Of a stretch of 64,000 nucleotides of DNA, positions 35,944 to 45,698 are shown piece by piece (positions within the stretch are counted from its first letter, which is position 1; every line of letters begins with the position of its first letter). Below the pieces are notes generated by a model, which was given only the letters and a program-made list of their open reading frames with translations, was not told where the DNA came from and searched no databases. A program made the position numbers and the translations under genes. This stretch comes from Seohaeicola saemankumensis (lineage in GTDB: Bacteria > Pseudomonadota > Alphaproteobacteria > Rhodobacterales > Rhodobacteraceae). The stretch spans positions 1 through 64,000 of the forward strand of contig NZ_JAINWI010000017.1 in the NCBI RefSeq assembly GCF_021021435.1, in the 5' to 3' direction.

Positions 35944-36933
35944 ATGAAAGCCATCGCCTATTCCGCCTTCGGTGCAGCAGTCGATGTTCTGCGTCTGACC
36001 GAGTTGCCCACACCGGACCCGGCGGCGGACGAAGTGCTGGTCAGGTTGACACATTCAGGGGTGAACCCGTCAGATGTGAAATCCCGCGCTGGCGGGCGGC
36101 CCGGCATGACCAAACCGCCTTTTGACGTGATCATTCCCCATTCGGACGGTGCAGGCGTTATCGAGGCTGTGGGCGAAGGCGTCGACAGGGCGCGGATCGG
36201 ACAGAAGGTCTGGATCTGGAACGGCCAGTGGCGCAGACCCTTTGGGACTGCCGCCGAGATGATCGCCCTGCCCGCTGGTCAAGCCGTCGCCTTGCCCGAG
36301 GCAATGCGCCCAGAAGAAGGAGCAACACTGGGCATTCCGGGGCTTACGGCCGCGCATTCTGTGTTCGGCGGAGGCAACGTTGCGGGAAAGACGCTGCTGG
36401 TTTCTGGTGGCGCGGGCGCTGTCGGGAATAACGCGGTGCAACTGGCGCGCTGGGGTGGCGCAAGGGTGATCGCCACGGCTTCGCCCGCGGACTTCGACCG
36501 TGTGAGGGCGGCTGGTGCCGAGACCGTTCTGGATTATCGCAGCCCCGATCTGGCTGCGCAGGTGCTGGAACTGACCCAAGGCAAAGGTGTAGACCGCGCC
36601 GTGGAGGTAGAATTCGGGCTGAACGCGGTCATGCTGGAGCAGGTCGTGGCCGAGACCGGCACAGTTGCTGCCTATGGTTCAGCCTTGCAGATGTCACCCG
36701 TCCTACCCTTTCGTGACTATCTGTTCAAAGCGATTACCGTCGATATCGTGCTGGTCTATCTGCTTGATCCCGCACAACGCGCCACGGCGATCGACATTCT
36801 GCACCGCGCTCACGCCGAGGGCGGGCTGGTTCCTGCGATCCATGCCCGCTTTGCGCTGGCGGATTGCATTGCAGCCCATGAATGCGTCGAAGCCGGTCGA
36901 CGTGCAGGCGCCGTGTTGCTGGAGGCTGGCTGA
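35944..36933 (+). CDS. NADPH:quinone oxidoreductase, zinc-independent MDR family
   Basis: 329 residues of the quinone oxidoreductase/zeta-crystallin type: MKAIAYSAFG start, SGVNPSDVKSRAG, HSDGAGVIEAVGEGVD, then the nucleotide-binding SGGAGAVGNNAVQLARWGG (near residue 153). No zinc-ligand cysteines are visible, so reduction of quinones or enones with NADPH is expected. The ATG at 35944 matches the conserved N-terminus; the frame opens 10 codons earlier through the irr terminator, which argues against a longer start. Confidence 0.88.
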   Translation: MKAIAYSAFGAAVDVLRLTELPTPDPAADEVLVRLTHSGVNPSDVKSRAGGRPGMTKPPFDVIIPHSDGAGVIEAVGEGVDRARIGQKVWIWNGQWRRPFGTAAEMIALPAGQAVALPEAMRPEEGATLGIPGLTAAHSVFGGGNVAGKTLLVSGGAGAVGNNAVQLARWGGARVIATASPADFDRVRAAGAETVLDYRSPDLAAQVLELTQGKGVDRAVEVEFGLNAVMLEQVVAETGTVAAYGSALQMSPVLPFRDYLFKAITVDIVLVYLLDPAQRATAIDILHRAHAEGGLVPAIHARFALADCIAAHECVEAGRRAGAVLLEAG

Positions 36934-36982
36934 TAAGCATTTGCGCAACAGATCATCCCGTTTCCCAAGCCGATGACGCGGT

Positions 36983-37007
36983 CATGGATATTTAGAGCAA
37001 GAAGAAG
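36983..37007 (+). repeat. 25-bp downstream element, copy 2
   Basis: CATGGATATTT-AGA-GCAAGAAGAAG, starting 49 nt after the quinone oxidoreductase stop and in its sense direction, between two convergent genes. Nearly identical to 21281-21305 (minus) and 57790-57814 (plus). Confidence 0.6.
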
Positions 37008-37008
37008 C

Positions 37009-37602
37009 TCAGGTCGGTGGCAGGGTGGTCACGCGCGCGCGGCTGGCCCTGAGACCGGGCTGAAAGTTTTCCGCATCGCCGTAATCGACAAATTGTGCGT
37101 AATAGGCATGACGCTCGCCCACGCGTGCTGCGTGTTTGATGGGACACCAATAGGCCTCGGTGCGTCCGGCAATTTCCAGAATGTAGGCCAGTAGCCCCGT
37201 GCAGTAGCCGCAATAGACACAGTTCAGTTTTTGCAGACCATTGAGATAGGCCAGATGATGACGGTCGATACGGATGTAATCCGCGCGCCGGACGGGTTGT
37301 ATGCGATAGACCGGAAAGCAGATCCGCTGGTAGATCGTCACAAAGATATCCAGCAGCAGGAACGGCAGGATCAGCGCGTAGATGAAAGGCGATGTCAAAA
37401 TCACCAACGGACGCGCCTCGCGCAGGAAGTCCGACAACTGCACCTTGAAGGCCTGATGCTGACGACGCACTTCCGCGTCAAAAGAGACGCGGCCATTCTC
37501 GAGGTGGTAAAGGAACGCGGCGCGGCGATGATCGAATTCGGTTTCGAGTTGTTCTTGCAACTCGCGGATACGCTGCAGGATCGTGTCGTCGGGTTTGCTC
37601 AT
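37009..37602 (-). CDS. hypothetical membrane protein with CxxCxxC motif
   Basis: 197 residues. Residues 8-60 look like a charged coiled coil (ILQRIRELQEQLETEFDH), 70-98 are strongly hydrophobic (one or two membrane passes), and then comes LNCVYCGYCTGLLAY (near 130) and TEAYWCPIKHA (near 155). The four cysteines and nearby histidines suggest metal or cofactor binding on the cytoplasmic face. I have an impression of similar proteins in other proteobacteria but know no function. The ATG at 37602 is chosen for GGAGG 9 nt upstream; the longer open frame runs through a terminator. Confidence 0.75.
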   Translation of the reverse strand: MSKPDDTILQRIRELQEQLETEFDHRRAAFLYHLENGRVSFDAEVRRQHQAFKVQLSDFLREARPLVILTSPFIYALILPFLLLDIFVTIYQRICFPVYRIQPVRRADYIRIDRHHLAYLNGLQKLNCVYCGYCTGLLAYILEIAGRTEAYWCPIKHAARVGERHAYYAQFVDYGDAENFQPGLRASRARVTTLPPT

Positions 37603-37642
37603 GGCATGCCTCCGGCCTTGGCTGTGTCTGCACATCATAGAA

Positions 37643-37672
37643 AAGGCGCGGGACAATTGCATCCCGCGCCTT
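37643..37672 (-). terminator. rho-independent terminator after the FKBP gene
   Basis: An 11-bp stem (AAGGCGCGGGA with TCCCGCGCCTT, 8-nt loop) lies 28 nt after the FKBP stop; on the minus strand it continues into TTCTATG. Confidence 0.75.
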
Positions 37673-37699
37673 GATCCGATCCGCTTTTTTAGAAACGCG

Positions 37700-38128
37700 T
37701 CAGGCGATCTCGACCAGTTCGATAGCAAAGGTAAGGTCACGGCCCGCAAGCGGGTGGTTCGCATCCAGTGTCACCTCGGTTTCGGTGACCTCGACCACGG
37801 TGACGGGCATCACCTGCCCTTGCGGGGTCTGGACTTGCAACTGCGTGCCAAGGTCCAGTGGAATATCATCGGGAATTTCGGCCCGCGGCACCGCCTGAAG
37901 GGCATTCGGATCGGAATGGCCATAGGCCTGATCTGCCGGCACTTCGACGAGTTTCTTTTCACCAACCGCCATGCCGGGTATCGCGGCATCCAGACCCGCT
38001 ATGATCTGGCCGGAGCCGACCACGAATTCCAGAGGGTCGCGGCCCTGCGAGCTGTCGAAGGTGGCCCCGTCCGACAGGGTTCCGGTGTAATGAATGCGGA
38101 CGGTATCGCCCGGTTTTACCTGCGTCAT
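37700..38128 (-). CDS. FKBP-type peptidyl-prolyl isomerase (SlyD-like)
   Basis: 142 residues. FKBP strands are visible in VRIHYTGTLSDGATFDSSQGRDPLEF and the IPGMAVGEKK flap, with an inserted chaperone domain (DQAYGHSDPNALQAVPR) as in SlyD/SlpA. There is no C-terminal His/Cys-rich metal tail, so the nickel role of E. coli SlyD is not expected. Divergent from the HAD gene; no signal peptide, hence cytoplasmic. Confidence 0.9.
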   Translation of the reverse strand: MTQVKPGDTVRIHYTGTLSDGATFDSSQGRDPLEFVVGSGQIIAGLDAAIPGMAVGEKKLVEVPADQAYGHSDPNALQAVPRAEIPDDIPLDLGTQLQVQTPQGQVMPVTVVEVTETEVTLDANHPLAGRDLTFAIELVEIA

Positions 38129-38336
38129 GGCTGTTCCATTTCTATTTGGGACTGATGAATTTTCGAGGCCGCTTCACCCTTTTCGGGCACGGGTACTCGG
38201 GTTGCATCCTCCAAAGTTATAGAGGCTATCCCGAATTTGCAAACCGACTGTCCAATCTCTGCGATCTTGGGCTTATTAACTCTTTTCCCCTGCCCGCAGC
38301 CGTGCAAGTCTGTCACGAAAAGGACAGCGTCAGCCT

Positions 38337-39020
38337 ATGATCACTACCTGTATATTCGATGCCTATGGAACGCTTTTCGATGTCGCGGCCGCAGCGCGTC
38401 AGGTTGCCAGCGAACCAGGGCGCGCAGATTTCGCCCAGCACTGGCCCGCCCTGTCCGAGAAATGGCGCCAAAAACAACTGCAATACAGCTGGTTGCGCGC
38501 GATCACTGGCGACCATACCGACTTCTGGAGCGTCACGAAGGACGGGCTGGATTGGGCGCTGGAATCCGAAGGGCTGGATGATGATAGCGGTTTGCGCGAC
38601 CGCTTGTTGGCGCTCTACTGGCAATTGAGCGCCTTTCCCGAGGTTCCAGCGATGCTGGCAAAACTGCGCGAAGCTGGGATGAACACCGCGATCCTGTCCA
38701 ACGGAAGCCCTGAAATGCTGTCAGGTGCCGTGCAGTCAGCAGGGCTGGGCGAGGTTCTGGACGATGTGCTGTCGGTCGAATCGGTCGGGATCTTCAAACC
38801 CGCGCCGCAGGTCTACGACATGGTCATCCAGCGGTTTGGCTGCGCCAAGTCGCATGTCTTGTTCGTATCATCGAACGGTTGGGACGCAAGCGCCGCGGCC
38901 GCCTACGGCTTTGCCACCGTCTGGGTCAACCGCGCAGGCGATCCGGTCGACCGTCTTCCCGGACAGCCCGACCATATCCTGCGCGATCTTGTCTCAATCC
39001 CCGATCTGGTGACCCGCTGA
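38337..39020 (+). CDS. HAD-type haloacid dehalogenase, type II
   Basis: 227 residues with HAD motifs: nucleophile Asp in FDAYGTLFDVAAAA (residues 5-18), SNGSPEML (motif II, near 120), KPAPQVYDM (motif III Lys, near 153) and SSNGWDASAAAAYGF (motif IV, near 178). This set is characteristic of L-2-haloacid dehalogenases, which convert 2-haloacids to 2-hydroxyacids. First of three overlapping genes; TGATG links it to the hydrolase. Confidence 0.88.
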   Translation: MITTCIFDAYGTLFDVAAAARQVASEPGRADFAQHWPALSEKWRQKQLQYSWLRAITGDHTDFWSVTKDGLDWALESEGLDDDSGLRDRLLALYWQLSAFPEVPAMLAKLREAGMNTAILSNGSPEMLSGAVQSAGLGEVLDDVLSVESVGIFKPAPQVYDMVIQRFGCAKSHVLFVSSNGWDASAAAAYGFATVWVNRAGDPVDRLPGQPDHILRDLVSIPDLVTR

Positions 39021-39847
39021 TGCCCAATTTCCTGACGTCTGATCAGCTTTCCCTGCATTACGAGGATACGGGGAGCGGGCTTCCGGTTCTGTGCCTCTCG
39101 GGTCTGACACGCAATGCGCGGGATTTCGATTTTGTGGCACCGCATCTGACGGGTATCCGCATGATCCGTCTGGATTACCGCGGGCGTGGTCAATCGCAGT
39201 GGTCGCCCGACCCGTTGACCTACACAGTGCCGCGCGAGGCGCAGGATGTGCTGGAATTGATGGATCATCTGGGTCTTGCACAGGCCGCCGTTCTTGGCAC
39301 ATCGCGCGGCGGGCTGATCGCAATGGTTCTGGCGGCCACGGCAAAGCACCGTCTGCTGGGCGTGGCCCTCAATGATATCGGCCCTGTGCTCGCACCGCAG
39401 GGGCTGGAGGTGATCATGGAGTATCTTGGCCGCAATCCCGATGCCGCCACGCTTGATGATCTGGCAGTGATGCGGAAATCGGCGATGGAGGCAAATTTCC
39501 CCGATGTTCCGCTTGAACGCTGGCGCAAAGAGGTCGGCCATACCCATCAGGAAACTGCCCGGGGAGTGGCGATCAATTACGATCCCGACCTTCGGGCCGC
39601 CGTTCTGGCGGCGGGGGCAACAGGCGCGCCCGATATGTGGCCCCTGTTCGAAGCGATCAGCCCCTTGCCTGCCGCCGTGATCCACGGGACAAATTCGGAT
39701 CTGCTGAGCCACGACACCGTGGCGCAAATGGCCCAGCGCATGCCCGGCCTGATCGTTGCCCATGTTCCCGACAGGGCGCATATCCCCTTTCTTGACGAGC
39801 CGGAAGCACTGGACGCGTTGCATCGCTGGCTGGGGCAGATGGCATGA
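39020..39847 (+). CDS. alpha/beta hydrolase
   Basis: 275 residues with an alpha/beta hydrolase fold: oxyanion region CLSGLTRNARDFD, nucleophile elbow GTSRGG (Ser near residue 96), and the catalytic His near the C-terminus in VPDRAHIPFLDEPEA. Substrate unknown. The ATG shares a base with the HAD stop (TGATG), and its own stop overlaps the next start (ATGA), so the three genes are translationally coupled. Confidence 0.88.
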   Translation: MPNFLTSDQLSLHYEDTGSGLPVLCLSGLTRNARDFDFVAPHLTGIRMIRLDYRGRGQSQWSPDPLTYTVPREAQDVLELMDHLGLAQAAVLGTSRGGLIAMVLAATAKHRLLGVALNDIGPVLAPQGLEVIMEYLGRNPDAATLDDLAVMRKSAMEANFPDVPLERWRKEVGHTHQETARGVAINYDPDLRAAVLAAGATGAPDMWPLFEAISPLPAAVIHGTNSDLLSHDTVAQMAQRMPGLIVAHVPDRAHIPFLDEPEALDALHRWLGQMA

Positions 39848-40818
39848 ATATCGAGATGATCCGCGCCGCTGCGGAACGGCTTGAGGGTCACGCGCGGCGC
39901 ACGCCGCTTCTATCCTCACCCTTTATCGACCATCTGGCGGGGCGGCGCGTTTTCATCAAAGCCGAATGTCTGCAACATACAGGCAGTTTCAAGTATCGCG
40001 GTGGCTATGCCGCTGTCTCGGCGCTTGATCCTGACACGCGCGCCAGCGGGGTAATCGCCTTTTCATCGGGCAATCACGCGCAGGGTGTCGCTTTGGCGGC
40101 GGCGCAGCACGGGGTGCCTTCCGTGATCATCATGCCATCCGATGCCCCGCGCCTGAAGATCGAAAATACCAGCGCCTTCGGGGCCGAGGTGGTTCTGTAT
40201 GACCGCGCGACCGAGGATCGTGATGCCATCGGCGAAGCCATGGCGAAAGACAGGGGGCTGACCCTGATCAAGCCGTTTGACGAGCCGCAGGTAATCGCTG
40301 GCCAAGGCACAACAGGGCTTGAGATCGCTGCACAGGCACGTCTTGAAGGTGTCGAGACTGCCGATGTTCTGGTGTGTTGCGGTGGCGGCGGGCTGACTTC
40401 GGGGATCGCATTGGCGCTGGAAGCCGATGCACCGGGCCTGCGCGCGCGACCCGTCGAACCATTCGGTTTTGATGACGCGACAAAATCGCTGGCAGCCGGA
40501 TCAATTCAGCGCAATGCCCGCATGTCTGGAAGTCTTTGCGACGCCATCGTGACGCCGCAACCGGGGGATTTGACCTTTCCGATCATGCAACGGCTTTGTG
40601 GTTCCGGACTGGTCGTGACCGATCAGGAGGCTTTGCGCGCCGTGGCGCAGGCGTTCTTGCGGCTCAAGATCGTTCTCGAACCGGGTGGCGCGGTGGCGCT
40701 GGCGGCGGCATTGTTCCGGCGCGACCAGATCGAAGGGGATGCCGTCATTGTAATCGCATCGGGCGGCAACGTGGATCTGGATATCTATGAACAGGCCCTG
40801 AAAACTTTGAAATCGTGA
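39844..40818 (+). CDS. PLP-dependent threonine/serine dehydratase or serine racemase-like protein
   Basis: 324 residues, fold type II. The PLP lysine is in HTGSFKYRGGYAA (near residue 50), then SSGNHAQGVALAA and the phosphate-binding loop CCGGGGLTSG (near 180). The absence of a C-terminal ACT domain suggests a catabolic threonine dehydratase, serine racemase or hydroxyaspartate dehydratase; these cannot be separated by eye. Its start overlaps the hydrolase stop by 4 nt, making it the third gene of the HAD-hydrolase-dehydratase operon. Confidence 0.85.
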   Translation: MNIEMIRAAAERLEGHARRTPLLSSPFIDHLAGRRVFIKAECLQHTGSFKYRGGYAAVSALDPDTRASGVIAFSSGNHAQGVALAAAQHGVPSVIIMPSDAPRLKIENTSAFGAEVVLYDRATEDRDAIGEAMAKDRGLTLIKPFDEPQVIAGQGTTGLEIAAQARLEGVETADVLVCCGGGGLTSGIALALEADAPGLRARPVEPFGFDDATKSLAAGSIQRNARMSGSLCDAIVTPQPGDLTFPIMQRLCGSGLVVTDQEALRAVAQAFLRLKIVLEPGGAVALAAALFRRDQIEGDAVIVIASGGNVDLDIYEQALKTLKS

Positions 40819-40982
40819 AAGAGCGCCGGTTCCATTCCGCACCGGACATGAAGTTATCCACAACCAGAGGTAAGGTATTCCCGCCTTTGCGGATCTGTCT
40901 TTGGATGCAAAGCTGACGTTATTCACCACGTCTTTTATTCGGCCCTGTTTCGGGGCAATTGCATCAGAAGGTCCTGATTATC

Positions 40983-41237
40983 ATGAAGAATTTTATTGTG
41001 TCCCATCGCGCTCTGTTGGTTTTGGCAAGCCTCGGCGGTTATGCCTTTGCCTCACTGTTTCTCAAGTCGTCCATGACCGATACATCGTCGGGCTGGCATC
41101 TCGGACTTCTCGCACTTTTTGCGCTCGGTCTTGTTCTTTTGGTCTCGATGGTGTCGACGCTGAACGAGCCGCCCGGGTTGCATCACGCCTTGGGCGGGTT
41201 GCTTGTGCTGACGGGGATCATTGTTTTCAACCTGTGA
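40983..41237 (+). CDS. small two- or three-helix membrane protein
   Basis: 84 residues from ATG 40983: hydrophobic stretches at about 8-25, 38-55 and 65-82 separated by short loops (KSSMTDTSSGWH, NEPPGLHH). I do not recognise the family. It lies between the dehydratase and pobA with its own 160-nt upstream region, and looks like an independent gene. Longer overlapping frames in this interval have no better start. Confidence 0.6.
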   Translation: MKNFIVSHRALLVLASLGGYAFASLFLKSSMTDTSSGWHLGLLALFALGLVLLVSMVSTLNEPPGLHHALGGLLVLTGIIVFNL

Positions 41238-41259
41238 TCACCCGCCTACCGGCAGACGC

Positions 41260-42486
<1,227 letters not shown>

Positions 42487-42487
<1 letters not shown>

Positions 42488-43275
42488 TGCGTATTGCAGA
42501 TTTGGGAGATTTCAAGCTTCACTACCGGATTGACGGTGACCTGTCCGGTCGTCCCGTGGTGTTCGCAAACTCGCTTGGCACGGACCTGCGCCTCTGGGAC
42601 CAGATCCTGCCATTGCTGCCGCAGAACCTGAAATACATCCGCTATGACAAGCGCGGGCACGGGCTGTCGGAACTGACGCCCGGCCCGTATAGCATGGGCA
42701 CGCTGGTGCGCGATATCGAGCGCCTTATGGATCATCTCGAGATCAAGAATGCGCTTTTCGTGGGCCTGTCCATCGGCGGGATGATCGCACAGGGACTGGC
42801 GGTCAAGCGGATGGATCTGATCCGCGCGATGGTGCTGTCGAACACAGGGGCCAAGATCGGCCAGCCCGCGATGTGGGACGACCGGATCGCAGCCGTCAAG
42901 GCAGGCGGGATAGAAGCGCTGGCAGACGGGATCATGGAGCGGTGGTTCTCGGCCCCCTTCCGGCAGACCGAGGCCTTTCACGCATGGCGCAACATGCTGG
43001 TGCGCCAACCCGCCGAAGGCTACACCGGATGTTCAGCCGCCATTTCGGGCACGGATTTCTACACCCCCACCAGTGGCCTGCGCTTGCCGACATTGGGGAT
43101 CGCAGGGTCGGATGACGGATCGACCCCGCCTGATCTGGTGCGCGAAACGGTCGACCTGATCCCCGGCTCGCAATTCCATCTGATCCGCAAGGCAGGTCAT
43201 CTGCCTTGTGTCGAGCAACCGGAGGAATTTGCCGCTGTACTGACCAAGTTCATGCAGGATACCGGCCATGTCTGA
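42487..43275 (+). CDS. pcaD: 3-oxoadipate enol-lactonase
   Basis: Hydrolyses 3-oxoadipate enol-lactone to 3-oxoadipate. 262-residue alpha/beta hydrolase with nucleophile GLSIGGMIAQGLA (Ser near residue 95), RYDKRGHGLSE (near 57) and the His in KAGHLPCVEQPEEF. Identity rests on sequence pattern plus its place between pobA and pcaC. It overlaps pcaC by 8 nt. Confidence 0.95.
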
Positions 43276-43651
43276 CCGCTATGACAAGGGTATGGAGGTA
43301 CGCCGCAAGGTTCTTGGCAACACCCATGTGGACCGTGCCGAAGCCGCAAAGACCGATTTCGACTCGGCGTTCCAGACGCTGATCACCGAGGGCGCATGGG
43401 GCAATGTCTGGGCCAGCGATGGGATCTCCTTGCGCGAACGCTCGATGTTGACGCTGGCGCTGCTGGCCGCCACCGGCAATTTCGAGGAAATCCCCATGCA
43501 TATCCGCGCAACCGCCCGCACAGGTGCCAGCAAACGCGATGTGCTGGAAGCCTTCCAGCACGTCGCGATCTATGCCGGTGTGCCGCGCGCCAATCATGCG
43601 CTGAAACTGGCTAAAGCCACCTATGCCGAGATGGAGCAATCCGATGACTGA
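43268..43651 (+). CDS. pcaC: 4-carboxymuconolactone decarboxylase
   Basis: 127 residues of the CMD/AhpD fold: the first half has YDKGMEVRRKVLGNTHVDRAE, the core SMLTLALLAATGNFEE, then HIRATARTGASKRDVLEAFQH with the conserved His. Removes CO2 from 4-carboxymuconolactone. It is a separate protein, not fused to PcaD. Overlaps pcaD and pcaH by 8 nt each. Confidence 0.95.
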   Translation: MSDRYDKGMEVRRKVLGNTHVDRAEAAKTDFDSAFQTLITEGAWGNVWASDGISLRERSMLTLALLAATGNFEEIPMHIRATARTGASKRDVLEAFQHVAIYAGVPRANHALKLAKATYAEMEQSDD

Positions 43652-44381
43652 CACCACAGACCTTGGTCCGCTGATTCCCCGCCAGCGCCAAATCCATCCG
43701 GTCCCCTACGATCCCGATTATAAAACCTCGGTGCCCCGCTCGCCCAAATGGCCGCTTCTGTCGATGGAAAGCACCCCCAGCGAGGAAACAGGCCCGCGCT
43801 TCGGTCATTCCCTGATTGGTCCGTTGGACAACAACCTGATCCTGAACTTCTCGAAGGATGGCAGCCCCGCGATTGGCGAACGCATTCTGATGCATGGCCG
43901 CGTGCTGGACGAGAACGCGCGCCCCGTGCCGCATACCCTGGTCGAGATCTGGCAAGCCAATGCAGGCGGGCGCTACCGCCATGTCAAGGACAACTACCTT
44001 GCCCCGCTTGATCCCAATTTTGGCGGCTGCGGGCGCACCCTGACCGATGCAGATGGCTATTACCAGTTCCTGACGATCCGGCCTGGGGCCTATCCCTGGC
44101 CCAACCGCGCCAATGACTGGCGCCCGATGCATATCCACATCTCGGTCTTCGGGTACAGCTTCGGCCAGCGCCTGATCACCCAGATGTATTTCGAGGGCGA
44201 TCCCCTGATCAACCGCTGTCCGATTGCAGCCACGATCAAGGATCGCGGCCAGCTTGACCGTCTTGTCGCACCGCTGGACATGTCCCGCTCGCGGCCTCTG
44301 GATTATCTGGCCTACAAATTCGACATCGTGCTGCGCGGACGCCGCCAGACCATGTTCGAGAATAAACTGGAAGGGATGTAA
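43644..44381 (+). CDS. pcaH: protocatechuate 3,4-dioxygenase beta subunit
   Basis: Intradiol ring-cleavage subunit carrying the non-haem Fe(III). 245 residues with VEIWQANAGGRYRH and ADGYYQFLTIRPG. Iron ligands are expected to be the Tyr of the GRYRH segment, the Tyr near AYPWPNR, and the two His of RPMHIHISVFG. The ATG at 43644 sits inside the pcaC end (8-nt overlap). Confidence 0.97.
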   Translation: MTDTTDLGPLIPRQRQIHPVPYDPDYKTSVPRSPKWPLLSMESTPSEETGPRFGHSLIGPLDNNLILNFSKDGSPAIGERILMHGRVLDENARPVPHTLVEIWQANAGGRYRHVKDNYLAPLDPNFGGCGRTLTDADGYYQFLTIRPGAYPWPNRANDWRPMHIHISVFGYSFGQRLITQMYFEGDPLINRCPIAATIKDRGQLDRLVAPLDMSRSRPLDYLAYKFDIVLRGRRQTMFENKLEGM

Positions 44382-44384
44382 AGC

Positions 44385-44984
44385 ATGGTGCAAGCTCTTG
44401 ACAGCCTGACGGAAACCCCGTCGCAGACAGCAGGCCCCTATGTGCACATCGGCTGCATCCCCAGTTTTGCGGGCATCCCCGGCGTCTACCCCGAAGATCT
44501 TGGCCTGTCTTCCATCGCGCAAGGTGCGAAGGGTCAGATCATCACCATTACCGGCGCAGTGATCGACGGTACCGGATGGGCGCTGCGCGATGCAATGATC
44601 GAAAGCTGGCAACCCGATGCGGCGGGGCGTTTTGCGGGTGAGGCAGAGGCAGACCCCGCTGTCAGCGGCTTTTGCCGCTTTGCTGCTGACAAGGATAGCG
44701 GGCTTTTCACGCTGACGACCGTGAAACCGGGCGCCGTGCCGCATCGTTCCGGCGGCCTGCAGGCCCCGCATATCAGCCTGTGGATCGTGGCACGCGGCAT
44801 CAATATCGGGCTGTCGACACGCATCTATTTCGAGGACGAAGATAACAGCGGTGACCCTCTGCTCTCGCGGATCGAACAGCGCCCACGGGTCGAGACTTTA
44901 ATTGCAAAGCAGACCGGCGAGGGCCAGTATCGTTTCGACATTCGTCTGCAGGGCGAGAATGAAACGGTATTTCTGGATCTTTAA
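44385..44984 (+). CDS. pcaG: protocatechuate 3,4-dioxygenase alpha subunit
   Basis: 199 residues, partner of PcaH in the ring-cleaving complex. It begins with TPSQTAGPYVHIGC and has IESWQPDAAGRF and PHISLWIVARGINIGLSTRIYF. The iron ligands of PcaH are largely missing, as normal for the alpha subunit. It lies 3 nt after pcaH. Confidence 0.97.
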   Translation: MVQALDSLTETPSQTAGPYVHIGCIPSFAGIPGVYPEDLGLSSIAQGAKGQIITITGAVIDGTGWALRDAMIESWQPDAAGRFAGEAEADPAVSGFCRFAADKDSGLFTLTTVKPGAVPHRSGGLQAPHISLWIVARGINIGLSTRIYFEDEDNSGDPLLSRIEQRPRVETLIAKQTGEGQYRFDIRLQGENETVFLDL

Positions 44985-45695
44985 ATGGCTGATTTCCTTT
45001 TGATTCACGGCTCGTGCCACGGCGCGTGGTGCTGGCGAGACCTGATACCGCAACTCGAGGCGCACGGTCATACCGCCCGCGCCATCGACCTGCCGGGGCA
45101 TGGGGCAGACAGGACGCATTACAGCGAGGTCACACTGGAGCGCTACGCGCAGGCAATCATCGACGCGATTGATACACCTGTGGCGCTGGTCGGCCACTCG
45201 ATGGCGGGTTTCCCGATCTCGCTTGCTGCCGAAATGGCCCCTCAGAAGATCGCAAGCCTGATCTATCTATGTGCCTATGCCGCGCAGAACGGCCGCAGTC
45301 TGGTCGAGATGCGGGCTGAAGCGCCGCGCCAACCGATGGCGGATGCGGCTCTCAGAACGCAGGACGGGCTGGCGTTTTATGTCGATCCTGCCAAGGCCCC
45401 CTCGCTGTTTTACAACGACTGCCCCGCCGAAGCTGTGGAATTTGCCCTGCCCCGTCTGTGCCTTCAGGCGCTTGCGCCGCAAACAACCCCGATCCGGCTG
45501 GGTGCGGCCTATGCCCGCGTCAAACGCAGCTATATCCGCTGCGATGATGACCGCACGATCCCGCCCGAATACCAGCTTACGATGACGCAAGGCTGGCCCG
45601 CTTCCGATGTGTATGCCATGCCAACCGGTCATTCGCCATTCTTCGCCGATCCCGCGGGTCTGGCTGATCTGCTGACACGTATCGCGAAAGGTTGA
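44985..45695 (+). CDS. alpha/beta hydrolase inside the pca operon
   Basis: 236 residues; the ATG directly abuts the pcaG stop codon. Pattern FLLIHGSCHGAWCWRDLIPQL, RAIDLPGHGADRT and nucleophile VGHSMAGFPIS (Ser near residue 72), with His in MPTGHSPFFADP, resembles the plant methylesterase/hydroxynitrile lyase group rather than PcaD. An enzyme removing an ester or side chain from an aromatic precursor would fit the context, but that is inference. pcaB follows after 3 nt. Confidence 0.82.
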   Translation: MADFLLIHGSCHGAWCWRDLIPQLEAHGHTARAIDLPGHGADRTHYSEVTLERYAQAIIDAIDTPVALVGHSMAGFPISLAAEMAPQKIASLIYLCAYAAQNGRSLVEMRAEAPRQPMADAALRTQDGLAFYVDPAKAPSLFYNDCPAEAVEFALPRLCLQALAPQTTPIRLGAAYARVKRSYIRCDDDRTIPPEYQLTMTQGWPASDVYAMPTGHSPFFADPAGLADLLTRIAKG

Positions 45696-45698
45696 GCT

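Noticed and set aside
38125-38316. 63-codon minus-strand frame between the FKBP gene and the HAD gene
   Set aside because: Covers the promoter region of two divergent genes, no good ribosome binding site, no recognisable protein features.
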